Positions 42,313 to 51,663 of a stretch of 64,000 bases of DNA are shown here, one piece after another. Within the stretch, counting starts at the first letter, position 1. Each line of letters starts with the position of its first letter. The notes beneath the pieces are model-generated. The model was not told where the DNA came from and did no database searches. It worked only from the letters and a program-made list of their open reading frames with translations. The translations under genes were made by a program, and so were the position numbers. This DNA is from Verrucolacustris abundans (GTDB taxonomy: Bacteria; Verrucomicrobiota; Verrucomicrobiia; Methylacidiphilales; Verrucolacustridaceae): assembly GCA_965194535.1 (NCBI GenBank), contig OZ239145.1, forward strand, positions 434,001 through 498,000. Direction: 5' to 3'.

Positions 42313-42359
42313 TTAGAAGGGCTGTGAACTGATGGAGAGGATGGTATTGATCGACCGCT

Positions 42360-42782
42360 TTATTTGATGAAGTAACCAGAAACTCGCCAGGAGCCATCCG
42401 CCATCATAGGTGTGATCGTCTCAACGGAATTCGGCTTTCCGGAAAAGTTGGTTTTGAACCGGATGACAACATATTCCCCCTCAGGTGCTCCTGGAAGTAT
42501 TTTGGTGAACTGCGCTTCAATTAATTCTCTCGATTCCGCTTTGCCAAGAGGCCCGCGAACGGTGGAAATCTGTTCTTCCCATTGCTTCTCTTTTACGTGT
42601 TCTTTGAAGAAAGGTGCGGCCTCATGCCAACTTTTTTTGTATTGTTTAGAATCGACGACTGCGAGCCACTCTTTGGCGGCAACAACGGCGGCATCTGTCT
42701 TCTCATCTGCTTGGGCTGAGTTGGAAAAAATCCAAACCGCGCATGTCAGAGAGAGTGCTCTTATCAGTAATGTAGCTTTCAT
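42360..42782 (-). CDS. DUF4019 domain exported protein
   Basis: A 140-residue protein with a Sec signal peptide ending at SAQA before DEKTD (about residue 25). The mature part matches DUF4019: WLAVVDSKQYKKSWHEAAPFFK, then EFKTNF-like VIRFKTNF and GSWRVSGYFIK. It is a small secreted or periplasmic alpha/beta protein of unknown role. The start is the ATG before the signal sequence. Confidence 0.82.
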   Translation of the reverse strand: MKATLLIRALSLTCAVWIFSNSAQADEKTDAAVVAAKEWLAVVDSKQYKKSWHEAAPFFKEHVKEKQWEEQISTVRGPLGKAESRELIEAQFTKILPGAPEGEYVVIRFKTNFSGKPNSVETITPMMADGSWRVSGYFIK

Positions 42783-42952
42783 GATTTGCACTTTGCATGT
42801 TTTCGTGTGGCTATCCATAGAAATCCGGCTTCCTGATTACTGCCAAGCGGAAAAAAACAGCAAAGCCCGAAGCTGCTGCCCGATGAATTTCGTGCCGTAG
42901 TAATGTTACCTAACCGATTTGGCTTTTGGATTTATGCCTCTAGAAAGAACGG

Positions 42953-44179
42953 ATGAATCTTTCCTTCGTCATTTTTGGGCTCCTGCTTCTTTGTGGTCTG
43001 GGACAGGCGGGAGAAGTTCCCAAGACCTTGCATCTCACATGGGAGGGGGATCCGTGTACGACGATGACGGCTCAGTGGTTGCGTGGGCCGGGGTTGGGGG
43101 ATCGGCCCGAAAAGGGCAAAGGAGAGGAGGTGCGCTGGAAAAAGGCAGGAGGTCCGACGTGGCAGGTGGTGAGGAGCACGACCACTGAGTTTCCTGATCC
43201 CCAAAAAATGGGAATGCCGAGGTGGAGTTTATCCAGAGTCCGTTGGATGGGATTGGAGGCAGGTAAAGAGTATGTATTTCAGGTGGGGGATTCACCGGAG
43301 CAGAGTTTTCGAACCGCCCCTTTGGACATAGGAGAAGAGCTGATCTTTGCGGAGGGAGGAGATTCCGACTCCACCCAGGCTGCGGAGGAGATGTTGACTC
43401 TGGCCTGCCGGAAAAACCCGCTCTTCTTTAGTCTTGGAGGAGATATTTCGTATAGCGACGGAAAGGATGTTGCCAGAGAGATTCGGTTTTGGGAGATGTG
43501 GCACCGAGTCGCCCATGGAACGGATGGAAAGTTAATCCCGTTTGTGCCCGGAATCGGGAATCATGAGGTTCAAGGAGGGTATTGGCAGGAGGGGGCAACG
43601 TTTGAGGACATGAAAACGAAGGCCCCATTCTTTTTTGCTTTATTTGGTGGTTTATATCAAAGGGATGAGCCTATCGGGATGGATTTTGGAAATTATCTTT
43701 CCCTTCTTCTTTTGGATACGGGGCATATCACACCGATGGAGCGGCAGACGGAGTGGTTGGAGAAAAACCTGGCGGCGAGAAAGAGCGTGCCGTGGGTCTT
43801 CGTTTCATGGCATATCGCGTGTTATCCATCGGCGCGAACCTGGAATGCGCAACCGATGAGTGGATATGCAAGGAGTGAGTGGATTCCGCTGATCGAGAAG
43901 TCCGACGCTACGGCGATTTTTAATCACCACGATCACGATATGCAGAGAGTGGAGAGTGAGGGAAAGGGGGGGCGGAAGGTCATGGTTTTGGGGAACGGAT
44001 CGATTGGGGTCGAACCAAGGGAGGCGGCTTGCCAAGAGTCCATCCCGATGCGTAAGGCTTATGCTCAAGAGAACTACGTGAATATCGTAACGTTAAGAAA
44101 AAATTCTGTTGAAGTGGTGAGTTTGGGTCGAAAGGGGCGAGAACTGGACCAGGTGGAGTTTTCGAGGCGGTCGAAGTAA
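42953..44179 (+). CDS. Purple acid phosphatase-like metallophosphoesterase, exported
   Basis: Exported phosphoesterase of 408 residues. A signal peptide (1-19, ending in GQAG) is followed by an FN3-like N-terminal domain (about 20-120) and a calcineurin-type domain with GGDSDS, GGDISYSDG, GIGNHEV, WHIACYPS and NHHDHDMQR. These correspond to the purple acid phosphatase blocks GDxG, GDxxY, GNHE, VxxH and GHxHxxxR; the last reads HHDHDMQR. Phosphate ester substrates are expected; specificity unknown. Confidence 0.88.
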   Translation: MNLSFVIFGLLLLCGLGQAGEVPKTLHLTWEGDPCTTMTAQWLRGPGLGDRPEKGKGEEVRWKKAGGPTWQVVRSTTTEFPDPQKMGMPRWSLSRVRWMGLEAGKEYVFQVGDSPEQSFRTAPLDIGEELIFAEGGDSDSTQAAEEMLTLACRKNPLFFSLGGDISYSDGKDVAREIRFWEMWHRVAHGTDGKLIPFVPGIGNHEVQGGYWQEGATFEDMKTKAPFFFALFGGLYQRDEPIGMDFGNYLSLLLLDTGHITPMERQTEWLEKNLAARKSVPWVFVSWHIACYPSARTWNAQPMSGYARSEWIPLIEKSDATAIFNHHDHDMQRVESEGKGGRKVMVLGNGSIGVEPREAACQESIPMRKAYAQENYVNIVTLRKNSVEVVSLGRKGRELDQVEFSRRSK

Positions 44180-44230
44180 TTTTTCACACTCCGCATCGAC
44201 ACTTTCGGTGGTTTCTGGTCTGCTGGTCGG

Positions 44231-45169
44231 ATGATGATACCCGACAGCTGGTTGGAGCCCTATCGGGATTTGCGTTGGCAGGGGGCTTTGGAGGTCCTGA
44301 TTTTGACAGCTGTTTTTTACTACGGGTACAAGCTGTTGAGACGAACCCAAGGGGCCAAGGTGTTGAGCGGATTTCTTCTCGTATTCTTTGTGGCTTTGGT
44401 GGCGTCGCGTTTTTTGGAATTAAGAGTTTTGAGTTTTTTGCTTCAGGCCTTTGTTTCGGTTTTGGTGCTGGCGTTTCTGATTCTGTTTCAGCCTGAGATT
44501 CGTCGGGCTTTAGCTGAAATTGGGAAGGCGGGTGGATTTTCGATTCATGGAGAGCGGCAGTCGTTTGTGATTGAGGAGGTGATCAAGGCCATTGAGGCGT
44601 TGCGAGAGAGGAAGTATGGGGCGCTGATTGTTTTTGAGCAGGCGGATTTGGCGCAGGGGTTGATTGATTCAGGGGTGCCGGTACGGGGGCAGGTTTCCGA
44701 GGAGTTGTTGGCCACGATCTTTTTCAATCAGACCCCTTTGCATGATGGGGCGGTGGTTTTGCGTGGAGATCAGATTGTGGCTGCGGGCTGTATCTTGCCC
44801 GTGAGTCAGCAAGGAATGAGCCGGATCCTGGGGTTGCGTCACCGAGCGGCTCTGGGATTGAGCGAGGAGAGTGATGCGTTGGTGCTGGTGTTATCTGAGG
44901 AGACGGGGGAGTTGACGCTGTGTCAGCAGGGCAAGATGGAGAGGCCGCTGGAGGTGGATCGGTTGAGGCAAAAGTTGACAGAGGTTTTAGTGGGTGGGGA
45001 GGGAGTTTCGTGGGCAGAGGGATTGGTGAGGGGTTTTGTGAGGCCTACGGTCGGACCGAAGGCGTTGGGGCGACGGTTGGTTCGGATCGGGATCTGTTTG
45101 GGGCTGGCCCTGGTGGTGTGGGGCATCATGGGGGTTGTGGTGGCAGGGATGCGGGCGGGAGGGAGATAA
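44231..45169 (+). CDS. cdaA: Diadenylate cyclase CdaA
   Basis: Makes the second messenger c-di-AMP from two ATP. The 312-residue protein has three N-terminal membrane segments (about 20-90) and the DAC domain with the DGA motif at 172-174 (LHDGAVV) and RHR at 203-205 (LRHRAALG). An additional C-terminal hydrophobic segment (about 285-306) is not typical of the short CdaA. It adjoins glmM with no gap, as in many Firmicutes; the regulator CdaR is missing between them. Confidence 0.95.
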   Translation: MMIPDSWLEPYRDLRWQGALEVLILTAVFYYGYKLLRRTQGAKVLSGFLLVFFVALVASRFLELRVLSFLLQAFVSVLVLAFLILFQPEIRRALAEIGKAGGFSIHGERQSFVIEEVIKAIEALRERKYGALIVFEQADLAQGLIDSGVPVRGQVSEELLATIFFNQTPLHDGAVVLRGDQIVAAGCILPVSQQGMSRILGLRHRAALGLSEESDALVLVLSEETGELTLCQQGKMERPLEVDRLRQKLTEVLVGGEGVSWAEGLVRGFVRPTVGPKALGRRLVRIGICLGLALVVWGIMGVVVAGMRAGGR

Positions 45170-46525
45170 GTGGAGAGGAGGTGGTTTGGGACGGATGGAG
45201 TGAGGGGGCGGGTAGGGACGGAGCCCATGACGGTGGATTTTGTTTGGGCGTTGGGAAGGGCGGCAGGAAGTTTTTTTGCCAAGAACAGTCCTAGGGGGCG
45301 GGTTATTGTGGCTCGGGATACAAGGGAGTCAGGACCGCGGCTCGAGGCTGCTTTATGTGTGGGACTGAAAGAGGCGGGATTGGAGGTTGAATCGGTGGGT
45401 GTGTTGCCAAGCGGGGCGTTGGCGATGTTGGTGCAGGAAAAGGGGGCCTGTGCGGGAGCAATTCTGAGTGCATCGCATAACCCAGCGAGTGACAACGGGG
45501 TGAAATTTTGCGGATCGGACGGTGCGAAGTTAACGGAGGAGTCGGAGACAGAGATTGAAAAAGGATTGGACCGAACGAAGCCTGCACCTGAGCTCAAGGC
45601 TGTCGACGCTCTAGGTTTTACGTGTACGGGAGAGGCTTTCGATTTGTATCAGGGGCGTTTGCGGAAGATCTTTGGAAGTGAACCCTTTTTAAAAGGGATT
45701 CGAATCGTGGTGGATGCGGGGCATGGAGCGGCTTGGTATACCACTCCAAAGATTTTAAGGGAGATGGGGGCAGAGGTGGAGGTGATGTCGGATCAACCTA
45801 ATGGGAAAAATATCAATGAGAAGTGTGGATCGGAGCATCCAGAGAAGTTGATCGAAGCGGTTAAGCAGAGGAAGGGATGGATTGGATTGGCCCATGACGG
45901 GGATGCGGATCGAATGGTCTTGATTGATGAGGATGGGGAGAGAGTGGATGGGGACGAGGTGATTGGGATGGTGGCGCTGGATGCGATTGAGCGCGGTAAG
46001 TTGCCTGAAAAGACAGTGGTGGTCACCCAGATGAGTAATTTAGGGTTGGATGAGATGGTCATGGCGCAAGGGGGAAAGGTCGTTCGGACGGCGATAGGGG
46101 ATCGTGCGGTGGCAGAGGCGATGCGAAAGGGGGGATATTTGGTGGGTGGGGAGCAGTCGGGACATCTGCTGTTTCACGATGCATCCCCTGCAGGGGATGG
46201 GTTGCTCTCTACGCTGAAAGTTCTGGATCGAGTACAGCGAAAGAGGGGAAGAGTTGCAGATTTGAAGAGGGGAATGAGGCGATATCCCCAAAAGCTAACC
46301 AATCTAAAGGTAAGACATAAACCTGCGTGGGAGAGTGTGCCTGCTGTGGCGGGTGCGGTACGGGAAGTGGAGAAGGAGCTTGGAACAAAGGGGCGGATTT
46401 TGCTTCGGTATTCTGGGACGGAGAACTTGGTGCGACTGCTTGTCGAAGCGGACAAAATGGATACGATAGACCGCGTTGTGGAGAGGTTGATGCCTATCCT
46501 AAAGGAACATCTGGGGGAAAAATGA
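45170..46525 (+). CDS. glmM: Phosphoglucosamine mutase
   Basis: Converts glucosamine-6-phosphate to glucosamine-1-phosphate for peptidoglycan and LPS. The 451-residue protein has WFGTDGVRGRVG, the phosphoserine loop SASHNPASDNGVK (Ser102), the metal loop DGDADRM and the phosphate-binding RYSGTEN. The GTG start follows the cdaA stop directly. The stop overlaps the transaldolase start (ATGA), so the three genes are one operon. Confidence 0.97.
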   Translation: MERRWFGTDGVRGRVGTEPMTVDFVWALGRAAGSFFAKNSPRGRVIVARDTRESGPRLEAALCVGLKEAGLEVESVGVLPSGALAMLVQEKGACAGAILSASHNPASDNGVKFCGSDGAKLTEESETEIEKGLDRTKPAPELKAVDALGFTCTGEAFDLYQGRLRKIFGSEPFLKGIRIVVDAGHGAAWYTTPKILREMGAEVEVMSDQPNGKNINEKCGSEHPEKLIEAVKQRKGWIGLAHDGDADRMVLIDEDGERVDGDEVIGMVALDAIERGKLPEKTVVVTQMSNLGLDEMVMAQGGKVVRTAIGDRAVAEAMRKGGYLVGGEQSGHLLFHDASPAGDGLLSTLKVLDRVQRKRGRVADLKRGMRRYPQKLTNLKVRHKPAWESVPAVAGAVREVEKELGTKGRILLRYSGTENLVRLLVEADKMDTIDRVVERLMPILKEHLGEK

Positions 46526-47487
46526 CGATGAGCACAAATGCATTAGAGCAGTTGAAGAAGCTGACCACGGTTGTGGCAGACACAGGGGATTTTGCCTCGA
46601 TGAAGGAGTATGCCCCGCAGGATGCGACGACCAATCCGACTTTGATTGAGAAGGCGACGGAGATGCCTGCATATCAGGCCTTGCTGGAGAAAGCGGTGGC
46701 GGATGGTAAGGGCGGCTCGGGCTCGAAGGAGGAGCGGGCAAAAGCGATTATCGATCGGCTTCTGATACTCTTTGGGTGCGAGATTCTGAAAATCGTGCCG
46801 GGTCGGGTTTCGACGGAAGTGGATGCGAGGCTTTCCTTTGATGTGGATGCGACGGTTGCGAAAGCACGGCATCTGATCGGCATGTACAAGGCGGCAGGAA
46901 TCGATCGTGAGAGAATTTTGATTAAGATTGCGGCCACGTGGGAAGGGGCTCAGGCGGCGAAGATTGTCCAGAAGGAGGGAATCCAGTGTAATTTGACTTT
47001 GATGTTTTCGCTTCCGCAAGCGGTGGCATGTGCGGAGGCGGGGGCTCGACTGATTTCCCCTTTCGTGGGGCGAATTTACGACTGGTTTAAGAAGAGCACG
47101 GGGAAGGAGTATGTTGGGGCCGAGGATCCTGGGGTCAAATCGGTCAAACAGATCTACGCGTATTACAAAAAATTCGGATATCCGACTCAAGTCATGGGTG
47201 CAAGTTTCAGGAATATGGGCCAGATCCTGGAGTTAGCGGGATGTGATCTCCTGACGATTAGTCCTAATCTATTGGGTGAGTTGAAAGCATCCACGGTAGC
47301 TGTGTCCAAAAAGCTGGATGTGGAAACAGCCAAGAAAGATCCGATTTCCAAACTCCCGCTGGATGAGAAGAGCTTCCGCTTCCTTTTGAATGAGGATGCG
47401 ATGGCGACGGAGAAGTTGGCGGAGGGGATTCGGCTGTTCTCTGCGGATATCGTAAAGCTGGAGAAGAAAATCCTCGCTAAGGTTTAA
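46522..47487 (+). CDS. tal: Transaldolase
   Basis: Transfers a dihydroxyacetone unit in the non-oxidative pentose phosphate pathway. The 321-residue protein has DATTNPTLI, GRVSTEVDARLSFD, ILIKIAATWEG with the Schiff-base Lys135, GIQCNLTLMFSLPQA, LISPFVGRIYDW and GASFRN. It is the long TalB-type. The ATG overlaps the glmM stop by 4 bp; a second Met two codons later is also possible. Confidence 0.96.
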   Translation: MTMSTNALEQLKKLTTVVADTGDFASMKEYAPQDATTNPTLIEKATEMPAYQALLEKAVADGKGGSGSKEERAKAIIDRLLILFGCEILKIVPGRVSTEVDARLSFDVDATVAKARHLIGMYKAAGIDRERILIKIAATWEGAQAAKIVQKEGIQCNLTLMFSLPQAVACAEAGARLISPFVGRIYDWFKKSTGKEYVGAEDPGVKSVKQIYAYYKKFGYPTQVMGASFRNMGQILELAGCDLLTISPNLLGELKASTVAVSKKLDVETAKKDPISKLPLDEKSFRFLLNEDAMATEKLAEGIRLFSADIVKLEKKILAKV

Positions 47488-47492
47488 GTTGG

Positions 47493-47509
47493 AAAATCTC
47501 GTTCGCGAG
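47493..47509 (-). terminator. Candidate terminator of acnA
   Basis: A 4-bp stem closed by a TTCG-type loop (CTCG-CGAA-CGAG on the minus strand) is followed by ATTTTCC, 8 bases beyond the acnA stop. The stem is short, so efficiency is doubtful. It lies in the 30-bp convergent gap with the transaldolase gene. Confidence 0.35.
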
Positions 47510-47517
47510 TGTTTCGG

Positions 47518-50313
47518 TCAGCGGGAGAGGATTTGGCGGAGGACGTAAGGGAGAATGCCGCCGTGCAGGTAGTATTCCACCTCTACGGGGGTATCGAGGC
47601 GGGAGAGAATTTCTGTTTTTTCGGTCGAACCGTTCTCCCGCTGGATCCGTAGGGTGAGTTTCTCCTGAGGTTTTGGGGGTTGGCTCAGCCCCTCGATCGA
47701 AAAAGTTTCTGTTCCGTTGAGTTTTAGGGTCTGGGCATTGACTCCTTCAGGAAAAGTACAGGGGAGGACTCCCATTCCGACCAAGTTGGAGCGGTGAATC
47801 CGTTCGAAACTTTCGGCTACAACGGCGCGAACGCCCAGGAGTCGGGTGCCTTTAGCCGCCCAGTCTCGAGAACTGCCTGTTCCGTACTCTTTGCCTGCCA
47901 GAATCACCAATGGGATATTTGATTTCCGATAATTTGCAGCTGCATCAAAAATGGATAGTTGGGGCTTTTTGGGATCGAGCAGATTGAGGGTCATTCCCCC
48001 TTCGACACCTGGAAGCATGAGGTTTTTGATGCGAACATTGGCAAATGTGCCGCGGGTCATTACACGGTCGTTTCCGCGGCGGGCCCCGTAGCTGTTGAAG
48101 TCCTCTGCAGGGACACCCTGCTCGATGAGGTAGGCGCCTGCAGGAGAGGTTTTCTTAATATTTCCTGCCGGGGAGATGTGGTCGGTGGTGACGGAGTCGC
48201 CAAAAATTCCAAGGCAACGTGCCGATTGGATGCCCGACAAGGGGGAGGGTTGGAGGGAGAAGTTTTCAAAGAAGGGAGGCTCTTGAATATAGGTGCTTTT
48301 CCGGTCCCACTCGTACGTAAGGCCTGGCTTGCTGGGAATCTCGTTCCATGCGGGATTCTGTTTTGAAAAATCGCGGTAGAGCCTTTGGAAAACCTCAGGT
48401 TGAAGTGCGGATTTCATTGCTTGGCCAATCTCTTCTCGCGTGGGCCAAAGATCTCGTAGGTAAACAGCTTTTCCATCTTTCCCCAGTCCCAGTGAATCCT
48501 TGGCCAGATCGAGGTCAACCCTTCCCGCTAGGGCAAAAGCGACGACGAGGGGCGGGGACATCAGGAAGTTGGCTTTTACCGAGGAGTGTACTCGTGCCTC
48601 GAAATTGCGGTTCCCTGAAAGAACGCTGGCCGCGATCAGATCGTGGTCCACAACAGCTTTTTCAACAGCGGTTGGAAGGGGGCCTGAGTTTCCAATGCAG
48701 GTGGTGCAACCGTAGCCCACCAGGTTAAAGCCGAGCTTATCGAGGTAAGGTTGAAGTCCTGTGGCGTTCAAGTAGTCGGACACGACACGAGAGCCAGGAG
48801 CGAGAGAGGCTTTGATGGTGGGATCGACAGTGAGACCCCGTTCGACCGCCTTTTTGGCGAGAAGACCTGCAGCGAGCATGACCGAGGGGTTGGAGGTGTT
48901 GGTGCAAGAAGTGATGGCGGCGATGACTACAGATCCGTTTCGGAGCGTCGAGGATTTTGGATTTGGGGTTCCGGATTTTGGACTTTTGGGTAAAGGATCC
49001 GGGGTGGGGCGGTCCGAGATCATCTCCTGCTCATCTACGGACATCGCGACCGTTGTGGTTTGGGCGAGTTGATGAGAGTTTTTCCCGTAACCGCCCTCGG
49101 CGAGTGGTTTCGAGAGGAGAGAGTCGAACGTGGCTTTGAGGGATGGAAGTTCGATACGGTCTTGGGGACGTTTTGGTCCAGCCACGCTCGGGCGGATGGT
49201 CGCCAGGTCGAGTTCTACAGCGGAGGAAAAGGTGAGGGAGTCCTTCTGGGTCGCGATTCCGAATAGATTTTGGGCGCGGTAGTAGTCCTCGACTAGTTGT
49301 ACAAGTTCGGCAGGGCGTCCAGTTCCGCGAAGGTAGGCGAGAGTTTCTTCGTCGACGGGGAAGTATCCCATCGTGGCTCCGTATTCTGGGGCCATATTGG
49401 CGATGGTCGCGCGATCGGGGAGAGTCAATTTTGCGGCCCCTGGGCCATAGAATTCGACGAATTTACCGACCACCTTGTGTTGCCGAAGGATCTGGGTGAC
49501 GGTGAGAGCCAGATCGGTGGCGGTCGTACCGGCAGGAAGTTCCCCCGTGAGGTAGAATCCAACGACTTCAGGGGTCAGGAAGGTGAGAGGTTGACCAAGC
49601 ATGCCAGCCTCTGCCTCAATTCCACCGACGCCCCAACCAACGATTCCAAGACCGTTAATCATCGTGGTGTGAGAGTCTGTTCCAACGAGGGAGTCGGGGT
49701 AGGCGATGACAGAGCCATCCGCCTGTTTTTTCGTAAAGACGCCACGGGCGAGATATTCGAGGTTAACTTGATGAACAATTCCGATTCCTGGGGGAACAAC
49801 GCCAAATGTCTCGAAGGCCTGTTGTCCCCATTTGAGGAATTCATAACGTTCCCGGTTGCGTTTAAATTCGTACTGCATGTTGAGCATGAATGCTTGTTTC
49901 GTGCCGTTGACGTCTACTTGGACGGAGTGGTCGACGACGAGATCGACGGGAACAAGAGGTTCGATGAGTTTGGGATCTTTTTTAAGGCGAGCCACGGCAT
50001 CCCGCATGGCGGCAAGATCCACGAGGAGGGGGACGCCCGTAAAGTCTTGAAGGATGATGCGAGCCACAGTGAAAGGAATCTCCTCTGTGCCCGGTTTTTT
50101 CGCGTTCCAGCGGGCCAAGTTCTCGACGTCCTTGGGGCGGGCCGTAAAGCCGTCGCAGTGGCGTAGAACCGACTCGAGAACGATCCGTAGTGAGATGGGG
50201 AGTTGGGAGAGGTCGACTTTCAGTTCTTGGCCGAGCTTCGGCAAGCTGTGGAACTGGAAAGATTTTCCCGATGAGGAGAAGGTGTGATGGGTGGCTTTGC
50301 GGAGGTCGGACAT
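47518..50313 (-). CDS. acnA: Aconitate hydratase AcnA type
   Basis: Isomerises citrate and isocitrate in the TCA cycle. The 931-residue protein has the 4Fe-4S ligands: TSCTNTSNPSV and the pair in GYGCTTCIGNSGPL. SHTTMINGLGIVGWGVGGIEAEA, GDSVTTDHISPAGNI and YGTGSSRDWAAKG also fit AcnA/IRP1. The chosen start is the ATG of MSDLRKATHH. An in-frame stretch before the first Cys ligand (PDPLPKSPKSGTPNPKSS) matches no aconitase and comes from heptanucleotide repeats in the DNA. Divergent from lysC. Confidence 0.97.
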   Translation of the reverse strand: MSDLRKATHHTFSSSGKSFQFHSLPKLGQELKVDLSQLPISLRIVLESVLRHCDGFTARPKDVENLARWNAKKPGTEEIPFTVARIILQDFTGVPLLVDLAAMRDAVARLKKDPKLIEPLVPVDLVVDHSVQVDVNGTKQAFMLNMQYEFKRNRERYEFLKWGQQAFETFGVVPPGIGIVHQVNLEYLARGVFTKKQADGSVIAYPDSLVGTDSHTTMINGLGIVGWGVGGIEAEAGMLGQPLTFLTPEVVGFYLTGELPAGTTATDLALTVTQILRQHKVVGKFVEFYGPGAAKLTLPDRATIANMAPEYGATMGYFPVDEETLAYLRGTGRPAELVQLVEDYYRAQNLFGIATQKDSLTFSSAVELDLATIRPSVAGPKRPQDRIELPSLKATFDSLLSKPLAEGGYGKNSHQLAQTTTVAMSVDEQEMISDRPTPDPLPKSPKSGTPNPKSSTLRNGSVVIAAITSCTNTSNPSVMLAAGLLAKKAVERGLTVDPTIKASLAPGSRVVSDYLNATGLQPYLDKLGFNLVGYGCTTCIGNSGPLPTAVEKAVVDHDLIAASVLSGNRNFEARVHSSVKANFLMSPPLVVAFALAGRVDLDLAKDSLGLGKDGKAVYLRDLWPTREEIGQAMKSALQPEVFQRLYRDFSKQNPAWNEIPSKPGLTYEWDRKSTYIQEPPFFENFSLQPSPLSGIQSARCLGIFGDSVTTDHISPAGNIKKTSPAGAYLIEQGVPAEDFNSYGARRGNDRVMTRGTFANVRIKNLMLPGVEGGMTLNLLDPKKPQLSIFDAAANYRKSNIPLVILAGKEYGTGSSRDWAAKGTRLLGVRAVVAESFERIHRSNLVGMGVLPCTFPEGVNAQTLKLNGTETFSIEGLSQPPKPQEKLTLRIQRENGSTEKTEILSRLDTPVEVEYYLHGGILPYVLRQILSR
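48952..48989. repeat. Heptanucleotide repeats inside acnA
   Basis: Five successive 7-base units, GGATTTT, GGATTTG, GGGTTCC, GGATTTT and GGACTTT, then TGG, run through the acnA frame. They look like the short tandem heptamer repeats best known from cyanobacteria, and translate to NPKS-type motifs. Length stays in frame. Confidence 0.65.
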
Positions 50314-50421
50314 GAGGATACTTAATATAAACCAAAATCTGTTTTTGAGAAAGTCGGAAGACTTAAAAATTGGCAAAATTCGGGGGGTGCGGGCGGAGTG
50401 AAAAAATGGCAGAGTCTGGGG

Positions 50422-51663
50422 ATGGCATGCCTAGTTCAAAAGTATGGGGGAACGTCTGTTGCCAATCTGGAAAGAATCCAGCGGGTGGCGGATCGTGTGG
50501 CTGAGTCTCGTCGTCAAGGAAACCGATTGGTGGTGGTGGTTTCGGCGATGAGCGGAGTGACGGATGGGTTGTTGCGGATGGCCCGGGATTTGCACAAAGA
50601 GCCGAGCGAACGGGAGATGGATCTACTGCTAGCGACAGGTGAGCAGACGACTACGGCCTTACTCGCGATCGCGCTTCAAGGGCGTGGGGTCGAGGCGGTG
50701 GCGATGACGGGAGCGCAGGCAGGAATTGTTACGGATGGGACGCATACGAAGGCGAGGATTGCGAATGTGACCCCTCAGGCGGTTCAGGCTCATCTGAAGG
50801 CGGGGCGTGTTGTGATCGTGGCTGGTTTTCAGGGGCAGACGATGCAGGGGCAAATTACGACGTTGGGGCGTGGGGGATCGGATCTGACGGCGATTGCGTT
50901 AGCGGCGGTACTCAAGGCCAAGAGGTGTGAAATTTATACGGATGTGGATGGGGTTTACACGGCGGATCCAAGGACCGAACCGAATGCGCGCAAGATTCAG
51001 GAAATTTCGTATGATGAGATGTTGGAGCTAGCCAGTACGGGGGCAAAGGTGATGCAGGCGCGTTCGGTTGAGTTTGCAAAGAAGTTCGGGGTGGTCTTTG
51101 AAGTAAGATCGAGTTTCAATGGGTCGAGAGGAACCCTAGTGAAAGAAGAAGCTAAATCGATGGAGCGGGTAGTGGTGCGTGGGGTGAGTTTGGAAAAGAG
51201 CCAAGCCAAAGTGACGTTGGTGGGTGTGGCAGATCGCCCTGGGGTAGCGGCCAAGCTTTTTACCGGAATCGCGAAGGCGGGAATCAATTTGGATATGATC
51301 GTTCAAAACGTTTCTCTGCCGACGGGTGGAAAAAAGAGTAAGGCACAAACGGATATCACCTTTACGGTGCCGCGGGAGGAGTTGGCCAAAACTCGCAAGT
51401 TTCTGGAGCCGTTTCGCCGCGAGGGTGGAGCCCGTCAAATTGTATTCCGGGAAGGGGTGGCCAAGCTCTCGGTGGTCGGAATCGGGATGCGAAGTCATAG
51501 CGGGGTGGCGGCACAGTTATTTCGCGCATTGGCGAAAGCGGGGGTGAATATTCAGATGATTAGCACGAGTGAAATTAAGATCACGGTGGTTGTGGATGAG
51601 GCGCTGGGGGCTCGAGCGGTGAGGGCGGCTCACCGAGAGTTTCGGCTAGGGAGAAAGGGATGA
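50422..51663 (+). CDS. lysC: Aspartate kinase
   Basis: First step of lysine, threonine and methionine synthesis. The 413-residue protein has VQKYGGTSVANLERI, TTALLAIALQ, GRGGSDLTAIALAA, EIYTDVDGVYTADPR and two C-terminal ACT domains (from about 250) that likely bind the feedback inhibitor. The start used is ATG of MACLVQKYGG; a GTG eight codons upstream (50398) is also possible. The stop overlaps the DoxX-like gene by 4 bp. Confidence 0.95.
   Translation: MACLVQKYGGTSVANLERIQRVADRVAESRRQGNRLVVVVSAMSGVTDGLLRMARDLHKEPSEREMDLLLATGEQTTTALLAIALQGRGVEAVAMTGAQAGIVTDGTHTKARIANVTPQAVQAHLKAGRVVIVAGFQGQTMQGQITTLGRGGSDLTAIALAAVLKAKRCEIYTDVDGVYTADPRTEPNARKIQEISYDEMLELASTGAKVMQARSVEFAKKFGVVFEVRSSFNGSRGTLVKEEAKSMERVVVRGVSLEKSQAKVTLVGVADRPGVAAKLFTGIAKAGINLDMIVQNVSLPTGGKKSKAQTDITFTVPREELAKTRKFLEPFRREGGARQIVFREGVAKLSVVGIGMRSHSGVAAQLFRALAKAGVNIQMISTSEIKITVVVDEALGARAVRAAHREFRLGRKG

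Noticed and set aside
49297..50166. Long plus-strand open frame of 289 codons
   Set aside because: Fully antisense to aconitase and without recognisable motifs.
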